DNA of 64,000 nucleotides, taken from NCBI GenBank assembly GCA_012845835.1, contig JABAKD010000001.1, positions 4,098,976-4,162,975 of the forward strand, given 5' to 3'. The stretch is from Undaria pinnatifida (taxonomy: Eukaryota; Sar; Phaeophyceae; Laminariales; Alariaceae). The stretch's first letter is position 1. The number at the start of each line of letters is the position of its first letter. The notes under the pieces were generated by a model, which saw nothing but the letters and a program-made list of their open reading frames with translations, ran no database searches and was not told the origin of the DNA. Both the position numbers and the translations under genes were made by a program. This document shows positions 54,890 to 64,000 of the stretch, piece after piece.

Positions 54890-56400
54890 GGTTTCATTTC
54901 ACGACTAGTATCTAGTCGCTCATTGGCGAAGCCGAAAGTCAGGCGAGCGGGAAAAAAAAAACGGCCGAGGGAGGCCCGCTGGAGGCACCCGCGGAGGGCC
55001 CGCCGGAGGTGCCTCTGGAGCATCCCGCCGAAGGCGCCACAGGAGGCGAAAAATACTCGATTGACTTAATATTACGCAAGAGAAGCCCAAAATATATTAC
55101 CTAGATTCGCATATGTTTCCAACGACAACAACAACAAAAATCTTGGGTACGTACACAAGAAATGTAATAAAAACGAAAAATATAACGCATGCACCAGGTA
55201 AATATACCCCGGACGAAAGGAACGTGATAGCAAATATTGTTTGAGTCGCAATAATATTACCTGGCGGGGATACGAACGAAAAAATGAACTCATCACCAAG
55301 ATGGCGGCGCAAAAATTCTGCCAGAACAAGAAAGGTCTTGGATCCCTCAGTGAAGTTATTGGTGTATTATCAATAGTGTCTCTCCCAACCGTGCGCAAAA
55401 TGCGCGCGTCGATGACGACCGCAAGTCCTAAACCATCGATTATTCAGCTGTCGATGATGAACCGAACCATCTTGCCCGTAAATGGCTTGACGCCGTCCAT
55501 GTGGTCAATGGTGCTCCCCGCGTCCTTCTCGCTCCAGGCCTCGCCACTTCCTCCGTCTTTGCTACCTGCTCCACGCGCCTCATGCTCTTTCACGGCCTCG
55601 CAATGCCCTTTTCTCCTCATATCTAGATGCTGCCTCAAATGGGTAAGGGACCCGAACCTAACCTCGGCATCGGCGAAATCGCGGTTCACCTCGCGAAGTT
55701 TGCAAAAGGTTATGCCAGGGACCGAGGTTTTGCGGTAGACCGTGGAAATCTTCCACAACGGGTTGTTGGATCTGAGCGGCTTGCTGCGCCTCTGCTCATG
55801 CTTCACGCAGTTGTTTCGAGGTCACGTGCACTCGCCAAGGTGGTCCGCGGCCCGATAATGGCCACAACGTCGCCGACGGGATCTCCACCCTCAGCGTTGA
55901 AAATGGGTGCGCCAGGGCCGACGCCTTAGATACCGTCGAAAGAGATTGGCTGATCCGCGCTATGTGCGTGTGTGTGGATCTCCCGCTTTGCGCTGCAGTG
56001 TCACAGGGCGTCCGCAGCCCGCAGCAATTAACCTTAATAGCTTTACTCCGTAAAAATAAAGCCTTCCTACAGTTGAGGAAACCCAATAAGTCGGAAAGTC
56101 GGCACCTCCGTTTTATGACTGACTATTAGTCCGACTAATATCTAGTCCCCGTCGATACCGTCGAGAGAGATGGGCTGTTCCGCCCTTGTGTGCGTGTGTG
56201 TGGATTTCCCGCTGTGCACTGCAGTATCACAGGACACGTAAGGGGTATCCGCAGCCCGCAGTAATTAACCTTAAAATCTTTACCCCGTATTAAAAAAGCC
56301 TTTCAACATTTAAGCTAACCCACAAAGTCTAAAAATGGGCGCCTCCGTTTCACGACGGACTATTGGTCCGACTAATAACTAATCGGCGACTTATGTCATA
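54890..56400. mobile_element. Probable DNA-transposon remnant with repeated right end
   Basis: The left side holds TTCACGACTAGTATCTAGTCG; the right side ends with GACTATTGGTCCGACTAATAAC. Two tandem copies of the right end lie at about 55925-56150 and 56152-56390 (offset ~235 bp; landmark GTGCGTGTGTGTGGAT at 55964 and 56187). A minus-strand frame at 55806-55444 (EVRFGSLTHLRQHLDMRRKG) may be a remnant of an encoded protein; I do not recognise it. Related ends are seen at 46375-46740. Confidence 0.45.
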
Positions 56401-56479
56401 CCGACTACCACTAAAAACGTCAAATCGACGATTTGTTTGGATATTTTTCCTCAGTTGAGGAGTCCCGGCATTAGGAATA

Positions 56480-56700
56480 CACTTCGGCCAAAAGGAGGTA
56501 CTGTACCCCCTACGAAAGAGGTATACTGTACCCCCTTCAAAAGACGTATATACTGTACCCCCTACAAAGTTAAAGGAGGCATACTGTACCCCCTACAAAA
56601 GAGGTATATTGTACCCCCTACAAAAGAGGTATACTGTACCCCCTACAAAAGAGGTATACTGTACCCCCTTCAAACGAGGTATACTGTACCTCCTACAGCG
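56480..56700 (+). repeat. ~26 bp minisatellite TACTGTACCCCCTACAAAAG
   Basis: About eight units of TACTGTACCCCCTACAAAAG plus AGGTA, with variants (CTTCAAA, CTACGAAA, one unit with an extra AGTTAAAGG). It lies about 100 bases upstream of the first mapped methyltransferase exon, presumably in an intron. Confidence 0.9.
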
Positions 56701-56803
56701 CCGAAGCGCGCGTCGCTTCCTGAATCCAACCTCAATGTGCCCACCCCTCCACCACCCCCTTCCTGCGTGCACATGATGTGGTCGTTTTTTTGCTTTTTGC
56801 CAG

Positions 56804-56930
56804 GAACGGGGAGTGTATCCTCGACGTGGGTTGCGGTGATGGAGTCCTTACCGCCGAGTTGAAAGCCAGGGGATGCACGGTTGTGGGGATAGACTTTTCT
56901 CCCAACATGGTCGCTGCCGCCGTCAAACGA
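56804..56930 (+). CDS. SAM-dependent methyltransferase, exon with motif I
   Basis: 127 bp exon between the acceptor TTTTTTGCTTTTTGCCAG and the donor GTGAGT. It encodes NGECILDVGCGDGVLTAEL, then ARGCTVVGIDFSPNMVAAAVKR. ILDVGCGDG is the class I methyltransferase motif I (Gly-rich SAM loop), and the aspartate in VVGIDFSP is the residue that contacts the SAM ribose (family knowledge). It enters in phase 1 (one base completing the first codon) and ends in phase 0. Earlier exons, expected to encode the N-terminal ~30-40 residues, were not found upstream, where the sequence is repeat-rich. Overall it resembles trans-aconitate-methyltransferase-like (Methyltransf_11/25) proteins. The substrate cannot be told. 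Confidence 0.85.
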
Positions 56931-59140
56931 GTGAGTGCCGTCCGCAGTACTACCCGTAGGTGCTCTTGTCAAACTGAACCTTACTATAGTCAAAACTCGA
57001 CTGCGACACACAATGTTGCCAGCAGGGGTTCGACTGTCTTAGTTCCTATTTTTTTGTTGATGTTTGTGCTCAAGTTGATTTTTCGTCTGGAAAAAAAAGG
57101 CTTTGCTTTGCTTTGCGTTTTTTTTATTAACAGAACGCACCAACTGCTTTATGTTGTTTTTCGTTGACACCGTTGTACTGCTGCTGTTGTGATCGGACTG
57201 CTGTCTTGATCTGTTGACGGCCAAACAAGAACGTGGACGCTTGCAGGGTGGATTCCACTCAGCCTGCGTTTTAGCAACCATTTCTAGCTTGTTGTCACTC
57301 CAAACTTAGCAGTGATATTATTGGGCCAGCACAATATTTGCCGACGATCGGAATTCGGCTTGATGTCAAAAAAAGTTGAGAAAAGAAACTGAATTTGACG
57401 TCAAATCAACAACAACAGGGTGTAAACGAAACTCTTGCTAACTGATGTTGTTGTACTCGGCGTGGACAACCCTCGACGCATGACCCACCGATCGATATCC
57501 TTGCCATCGCCTAGTTAGTTCAGCCGCTATCAAGAGATACGGGGCGTATATGGTCCCCTATTCAGTTGTTAATTTATTCTTGGTTCATCCCATTTATTAT
57601 CTTACTGTTCTTTCTCTTTTCTCCCGAGTTCAGAAACTACCACGAAATTCGCACAATCTGCGATAATCATTCTCGAACCACCAACCTTGTTGACTTGGGA
57701 TTGGATTTTTGGCGTCATTTTTAACACTTTTGACTTGATTCTGGTATGTACATCAAAAACAAAAGATTATCAACGTCACCAGCCGTAATCTACGAACGGC
57801 CTGCAGCAGCAGCAAGCAGCAGCACGAGTAGCAGAATATGATGCGCGTGTCGTATAGCTCCTATCGTTGCGCGTTGAACACGTTCGGGAACACACTACTA
57901 GTCAACATGCTGGCGAACCCCCCCCCCCGCTCTACCGCGCGTCCCGGGCTGCTTCGTGTGACGGATTCTGGAATCGATTGTTACTACGATAGCCCTCCCC
58001 CCAAGAAACCATCGGTTTTCTTTAACGAACGTTTGATGGCTGCTCGACACGAGGAAGGATGATCTTGAAAATATATCTCCATAATAAATGTTTCTTGCTT
58101 GCAAATGACTATCAAACGATGACGTCGGGGTGGAAAGGGACACGGTAGTCCAGGAGATACCGCCGGGAGCTGGTCTCAAAACCAGCGATTTCGTTACAGG
58201 AGCGTCTAAGCTGTTACCGTAGAACGACTCAATCGTCCACATTTGCTTCGTCGAGTTTCCCTTTCTCTCTGAATTATTTGAGAGGTTAAGGGCAGGAGGA
58301 AGGAAATATATTAACCACACCGTTTTTTTTTTCGTTTTTTTTCGTCGTCAGCTGTGGCCAAAGCCAAAATCGTGTTAATAAAAAAACTACTAGTAGACCA
58401 AAAAGTAAAAAAAAGAATAATGGTACTCTAAGAACTCCTTTCGAAGGTTAAATGTATCGTGAAGCACGTGTCAATACTTTTTGCTCAAAAGTCGAAAAAA
58501 AACGACCGAGAACGTGCGAGACCGTTAAAAAACGGATCTTGGCCATCTCGGGTGCAGCTATTAGTTGTTGTTTGTTTTGGCTTTGCTTTGCCCCGACACT
58601 TCCCCACCGATTTGCTGTGATTTGTTTTGACGACGAACCACCTCTTATATTTTAGGTTACGTCTGACAGCGCCCTCTTCCGCTGCTGCTGCAATCGGATC
58701 GTCGGGAAGACAAAAAACGTGGACGAAAAACGTGGACGCCTACGTGGTTGATGCAGCTTTGCTTTATTTTTTTCTTCGTTTTGCTCAGCATTAAGAACAC
58801 CCCACCGCTCTGCCATGACTTGCTTTGACAACGCCCCACTCTGTTGCTTGATTTGCTTTGACGACGATCCAATGTTATTGTGATTTGCGTTTGGCTAACG
58901 CTCCTCTGCCGGCTATTGTGATCAGAGACGGTCAAATGAAGAATGTAACCGTCTACGGAAATACACGTGCGACTTTCCCACGCTTTTCGGTTTTGTTTGC
59001 TCTGCCAGCGCTCCGCTGCCTTGCTTTGATTATTTTTTCTTTGGCTTCGTTTTTCTTTTTTTTTTCTTTTGCATTTTGTTTCTGCTTCGCTTTTGATTTG
59101 CCTTTGCTCTGCTTCGCTTCGGATCAACGCGGAAAACAAG
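56931..59140 (+). other. First mapped intron of the methyltransferase, with decayed exon copies
   Basis: 2.2 kb. Three segments resemble the start of the next exon: 57227-57256 (K-N-V-D-A-C-R-V-D reading), 58726-58755 (K-N-V-D-A-Y-V-V-D-A) and 58937-58960 (K-N-V-T-V-Y). The real exon at 59141 reads NIDAYVMDASA after an upstream lysine. Flanking motifs such as GATTTG(C/T)TTTGACGACGA also recur (58620, 58853). The intron has therefore grown by local duplication of exon-containing DNA. Confidence 0.65.
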
Positions 59141-59240
59141 AACATTGACGCCTACGTAATGGATGCCTCGGCGATCGACGCCCCGTTCGTCCTATCCAAG
59201 GTTGCCAAAGCCAAAGCCAACACCGACAAGCCACGCCCCG
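59141..59240 (+). CDS. SAM-dependent methyltransferase, second mapped exon
   Basis: 100 bp after the acceptor GGAAAACAAG and before the donor GTACGG. It encodes NIDAYVMDASAIDAPFVLSK, then a Lys/Ala-rich stretch ending KPRP, and finishes in phase 1. The first part corresponds to the beta3/motif region (D-A-x-V-x-D-A) of class I methyltransferases. The Lys/Ala insertion (about 20 residues) is not usual for the family. The join to the previous exon looks about four residues short of typical relatives, so a different acceptor or an extra small exon is possible. Confidence 0.65.
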
Positions 59241-59702
59241 GTACGGTGCGGGAAGGGGGTGCGGGAAGGATTTTTGGTTTTTTCTTCTCCCAGACTGGTA
59301 GGGAGGGAAACTCTTCAAGACTGAATACTCAATAAGTTCGCAGTCCCACTCATCATTTAGGCTTCAAATCTAGAGCTCCCTATCTATTTATCCTTCAATA
59401 AAACTGTAAAAATTGTTCATACGTAGCGATAGCTAGCATAACAAGTAGCCCACGTGCGGCTGAGAACCTACCATTTGTAGTTTCTTATGCTACTGTTGGG
59501 GTCACCAACCTATATCCTTCGCGTGGAATGCAGAATTAGCTTAATATGCGCGGCCGCAAAAACCGAATACGGATCCTTCATTGATTGATTGATTGCCTGT
59601 TCACCGGTTCGCGCGAACGTTTACGTTCGTCCTCAGATGTCGAAAAGCTCTGCGGCAGCGGCGGGGGCAGAGATTGTATCGATCATCGACCCGCGACGGC
59701 AG

Positions 59703-59947
59703 CATTTGATGCTGTGTTCACGAGTTCAACCCTACACTGGATCAGGACACCGCGGGCCGTAATCGACGGCGTGAAGCGGGTCTTGAGGCCGGGCGGGAGG
59801 TTTGTGGGCGAATTCGGGGGCCACGGGAATCTAGCGGCGATGCGGATGGCCATGCACGTCGCGTTGTCGAGGAGGGGGATTGATCCGCTGCAGGTGGATC
59901 CGTGGTACTTTCCGACCGTGCGGGAGTACGGCCGTGCGCTCGAGGCG
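59703..59947 (+). CDS. SAM-dependent methyltransferase, third mapped exon
   Basis: 245 bp between the acceptor GCGACGGCAG and the donor GTGAGG. It enters in phase 1, completing the Ala codon split across the intron, and leaves in phase 0. It encodes FDAVFTSSTLHWIRTP, then VLRPGGRFVGEFGGHGN and ending YFPTVREYGRALEA. FDAVFTSSTLHWI corresponds to motif post-I/II and LRPGGRFV to motif III of class I methyltransferases. S-x-x-L-H-W and GEFGGHGN are typical of Tam-like members (family knowledge). This exon gives the most secure family assignment. Confidence 0.88.
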
Positions 59948-60922
59948 GTGAGGAAATGGGGCGCGGGAAAGAGGGGACAACCGATTCAATGATTGATTGG
60001 TGGACGGATGGATGGGTAGATAAATTGATACATACATGGACGGATAGATGGATAGATGGATGGATAGATGAATGGATGATTGGACAGATAAACACGAAGA
60101 GAGAGACAGATATATAGATGTAAAGATAGATAGCCAGATTGATTGATTGATACACACATTAAATGTGGTCCATGCAGGATACATTAAATAACTTTTCCCA
60201 GCAGCAATGCGCACTTTGCCCAGGGTAGGGGTGTGTGATCTGAAACCGAAATTCCAAAGTGCGTCTAAAGAGCTAATCTTCTAGCGGTAGTAGTACGTGA
60301 AGTGATGGATTTTCATTTCGAGTGTTATTTGCCTCCTTATCGCCAATAAACCCGAAAAAAAATACTTGATACCAGGTAGCTTTTTAGCGCGGCGTACACT
60401 TTTTGCAAGCCGATTATGACCACGGATTCGGGGAGCTCTGGCAAATAAATGCAATCGTCAGGATTTTTTGTCACACTATGTTTGCACAATATGACGGAGA
60501 TATTAAATTAGCATATAAGATAGAATATCACGTCATCCGCATAGCTTTTATTGCGGAGGTCGTACTTCAAGACTTGAAAATGCAGCAGGAAACGATTCCT
60601 TTTCCCGTGCTCCAAATGAAAAAAACAGGGTTCTTGGAAAATTAAATTTCGGGGCATATCGGGCATATTGTTCTTTCCTTTTTGGTGGTTTTTCAGCCCA
60701 GCTCAGCCAGATTTATATAGGGTTGCCTTTTTGGTGATCGCCCACATATGACTTGATTTTAGTTTGAGGAATTTTTTTTTTCCTCGACGGTAATAGCCTT
60801 CGCGATCACGACGAAGGTCGTTTCGTTTTTCACTTTGACATATTTCAAAAGCTACTAGCTGACAACGAAGTTGACAAAATGTCCTGCGCGGACAACACAT
60901 ACAAACTTTAAAACGTACGTGC

Positions 60923-60953
<31 letters not shown>

Positions 60954-62614
60954 CATACATACATACATACATACATACATACATACATACATGCATACAT
61001 ACATACATACATACATACATACATACATACATACATACATACATACATACATACATACATACATACATACATACATACATACATACATACTACATACATA
61101 CATACATACATACATACATACATACATACATACATACATACATACATACATACATACATACATACATACATACATACATACATACATACATACATACATA
61201 CATACATACATACATACATACATACATACATACATACATACATACATACATACATACATACATACATACATACATACATACATACATACATACATACATA
61301 CATACATACATACATACATACATACATACATACATACATACATACATACATACATACATACATACATACATACATACATACATACATACATACATACATA
61401 CATACATACATACATACATACATACATACATACATACATACATACATACATACATACATACATACATACATACATACATACATACATACATACATACATA
61501 CATACATACATACATACATACATACATACATACATACATACATACATACATACATACATACATACATACATACATACATACATACATACATACATACATA
61601 CATACATACATACATACATACATACATACATACATACATACATACATACATACATACATACATACATACATACACACATACACACATACACGCATACAAT
61701 ACACACATACACATGCACACATACACACATACACACATACACACATACACACATACATACATACATACATACATACCTACATACATACATACATACATAC
61801 ACACATACACACATACACGCATACAATACACACATACACATGCACACATACACACATACACACATACACACATACACACATACACACATACACACATATA
61901 AATACTCATATATGACACGTACATACGTACGAAGGCTTCGACCACACCGGAGTTCGGGCGTGTGCTCGAGGTGGGGGGAAATGAGATAGCATCATTGTTG
62001 AGGCAAATCAGCGTTTGCGTTCGCGGTGAGGGACGGGAGGCGGACGGTGAGATCGACCGTCTCCGGTACGCGACACAAGAAACACATTGATCGGGGCCCA
62101 AGTATGGCGACGAAATGAACGCATGTACCGAGTGATCCCCCTGTTCTTATTCGGTCTCCAGCTTTCGTGCATTTTTTTTTTTACGATGTGATTCCACAAT
62201 GGAGTGATGAGCTACGCAGCGATGAAGTACTCACCCAAGGTGTTTTGGACATTGAGATACGGAGTCACCCGTGAGAGTGAGTGGCTTAAACCCCGTACAG
62301 CAGTAGAGAAAACTTGGTACTCTTTAATACCCTACCCTACCCTCGCCGTGGTCCATACTGCCCTTGTTGCACGATGGTGTGGGATGGTTTTGAGAATCAG
62401 AAGCGAGAGCAAAAATAGGAGTATTTCCTCCATTTTTCGCTATTACAAGGGTTTTCATTGTATTCCCTCTTTTTACTGGGAGAGCAAGGGTTTACATGGG
62501 CTACGGCATCCGTCTGTTCGTCCGTCCGTCCCTCCCTGTTTCTCCCCTCCCTTTCCACCTGTTTTTGTTATTATTCATTTTTGTTATGTTATTCATTTTT
62601 GTTTTTTTCTGCAG
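59948..62614 (+). other. Third mapped intron of the methyltransferase (2.67 kb)
   Basis: Begins GTGAGGAAAT and ends TTTTTGTTTTTTTCTGCAG. It contains a GATA/GATG-rich stretch (60000-60130) and the CATA microsatellite. No internal coding exon was recognised. Confidence 0.8.
60925..61900 (+). repeat. (CATA)n microsatellite with CACATA-variant tail
   Basis: Almost pure CATA from about 60925 to 61670, with only two visible interruptions (a CATG at 60991 and a TACTACAT phase break at 61088). Then a CACA/CATA-mixed tail to 61900 in which the block ACACGCATACAATACACACA occurs twice (61688 and 61815). The His-Thr-Tyr-Ile and Met-Tyr-Val-Cys ORFs across it are artefacts. Confidence 0.97.
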
Positions 62615-62750
62615 GCTGGTTTTGTCGTCGACAACATTGAGCTCGTGCCGCAATCGGTCGTCCTGCCAGCCGGTACCGGGATGAAGGGGGTGCTGTCGAC
62701 GTTCGCCCAAGCCTTCTTGAGCTCTCTGCCTCAGGATCCCTCCTGCGCAC
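62615..62750 (+). CDS. SAM-dependent methyltransferase, fourth mapped exon
   Basis: 136 bp between TTTTTTTCTGCAG and the donor GTGAGA. It continues in phase 0 from the third exon: AGFVVDNIELVPQSVVLPAG, then GMKGVLSTFAQAFLSSLPQD. AGF-x-V-x-x-I-E-L is the usual C-terminal strand and helix region of Tam-like methyltransferases, and W/F-L-x-x-F helices normally follow. It leaves in phase 1, so at least one more exon is needed. None is visible before the repeat starting at 63040, so the gene may continue beyond the window or be interrupted. Confidence 0.82.
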
Positions 62751-63039
62751 GTGAGAAAATCTTGTTTGCTGCAGAATACCAATCGGTTTCTATGCTTCTA
62801 CCCCCCCCCCTAGTTCTCGCATCACCCCTTCCACCTCTTCTCCCTCCCCTTCCCCTCCTCTCCCACACAGAAACTGCTTTTTGATCATAAAAATAAAATT
62901 GTCACCTGATGAATACTCCCACATCTCCTAGGTAACTAAAACGAAACATGTTGCAAAACACGAATGAAATTCCGACCATAGCGTTGATATACGACGTCTA
63001 GTCTATAGACTAAGTTTTCAAGTGTTTCAACCAAAAAGA

Positions 63040-64000
63040 GGTCTACCATAGAAACAATAATAATGTGAAAAGGAAGTACAGACAGATATGTTGAAATTGC
63101 GGTAAACCGCACTACCAATTTACCAGGTATTATTACGTAAGGTACTCCGTGCACATACCGTCTGCATGATCGCCTCTCAAACTATGCCAAGCGAAGTATG
63201 ACTAACAAAGTAACGTAATTGAGCGCGTGTACACTAAGCGTTCCTTTCAAAACAATAACGTTTCGCATTTCTCTCTTTCGTTCTCAATGGCGGTGACATT
63301 GCATGACCACATCACCTCGCCTGTTGTATTTGGCAATAGGTATCTCTTTCTTATTATTAGTGATGCCAGAAAAAAATGATGTCTACAGGACTGTACCTAT
63401 CGGTTGAAATATTCTATCTTTCGATCCATGTACAATAACAAATTATGAAGATTTTAACACGTTGTTTACTACACACCTAACTGGGTTGCATACTACATGT
63501 AACATCAAACCTTCCACAATAATAAACATTACCAGGCGGGTGATAAAACGGAGTGCTTCTTGCAGCAATCGTCACATTCGTCCCCTTTAAGGGTTTATAG
63601 TTTCCGCGCACATATTGAAATGCTCGCCGCCCCTGCCCCCCCCCCACCCGATCCCTCTTGTTCAAACGCCCTACCTGAAATCAAAATCTACCAGAGTAGT
63701 GAACACTACCAGCCAGCTGATATCATGTCGTTATCCATCTAGCCATCCATGCCGTAGCTCCAACTCATCTCCGCCCTCCGCCCCCCCCCACCCCCCCTTT
63801 TTGTTCCCCGCCCAGTTCGTTCAGACGCCCCACTTGCAATCGAAATCGGCCAGAGTAATAAACACTTCTAAGCAATTGGTATCACGTCAATATCTTTCTA
63901 GGTATCCATGACGTAGCTTTCATTCATCCCCCCTTCCCCCCTCCAACGCCCCCTCCTTCCCCACACCCCGCGCGATCGCCTAGACCCAGCACAGCGCGTA
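63040..64000 (+). repeat. Poly-C repeat family copy E9, cut by window end
   Basis: Matches 12170-13110 and 18790-19730 (AATAATAATGTGAAAAGGA start, CATCACCTCGCCTGTTGTAT, TTAGTGATGCCAGAAA, then the C-run subunits). A ~10 bp insertion containing TACCAGGTA lies at 63120-63129. The terminus is not reached. Confidence 0.85.

Noticed and set aside
55444-55806. 120-codon minus-strand ORF as a transposase
   Set aside because: His/Cys spacing hints at a zinc finger but is not a convincing BED or other transposase motif; left as part of a probable transposon remnant.
60855-62101. Very long ORFs (Met-Tyr-Val-Cys and His-Thr-Tyr-Ile repeats) across the CATA tract on both strands
   Set aside because: Direct translations of a tetranucleotide microsatellite; open in several frames at once, no coding signal.

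Overview
The window is eukaryotic and dominated by repeats. It carries spliced host exons with canonical GT-AG introns and T-rich acceptors, a roughly 1 kb CATA microsatellite inside an intron, long poly-C/poly-G runs inside dispersed repeats, and tyrosine-recombinase (YR) retrotransposons. No rRNA, complete tRNA, operon or CRISPR was seen. Gene sparsity, long introns and YR retroelements would fit a stramenopile such as a brown alga. That is inference only, because no diagnostic species marker is present.

The best-supported object is an apparently intact 11.1 kb YR retrotransposon at 32745-43854 (+). Its ends are split direct repeats in the order A1 - genes - B1 - A2 - B2, the Ngaro/VIPER/TATE-like arrangement. 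A1 and A2 are each 158 bp and B1 and B2 each 64 bp. It encodes a first ORF of unknown function with a candidate splice donor (33008-33829), a Gag with a Cys/His zinc-knuckle tail (36094-36855), a pol of RT, RNase H and a conserved C-terminal domain (open from 39326 to 41617), and a tyrosine recombinase with an N-terminal C4 zinc motif and the full R/K/H-x-x-R/W/Y catalytic set (41750-43231). It sits in a ~315 bp tandem array (31800-45240) without an evident target-site duplication. That array is itself bracketed by ~550 bp inverted repeats (31225-31790 and 45338-45890).

A second, decayed member of the same broad group lies on the minus strand (about 4634-16440). It has stops, frameshifts, an RT active-site change and a truncation just before the recombinase tyrosine. 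A tRNA-like tandem insertion (7640-8290) and a 3.5 kb nested repeat (11518-14995) split it further.

A non-coding, poly-C-rich repeat family accounts for much of the rest (1-1165, 1239-4633, 11518-14995, 16935-20605, 26735-30130, 52660-54835, 63040-64000). Copies share a sharp terminus ending at GGAGTGTATTTT and often meet head-to-head or tail-to-tail. One copy contains an 864 bp element (17707-18570) with perfect 25 bp terminal inverted repeats and a candidate 4 bp target duplication.

Host genes are few. A SAM-dependent methyltransferase gene is visible as four phase-consistent exons (56804-62750). Its first mapped intron holds several degenerate copies of the second exon. A probable unnamed minus-strand gene spans about 21177-24911, with a 1.14 kb tandem duplication in its presumed intron. 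A short exon at 46237-46359 encodes a mitochondrial-presequence-like peptide. The remaining stretches (about 8990-9800, 20606-21140, 25386-26530, 30131-31200, 46740-49900, 51450-52650) hold nothing I can identify.
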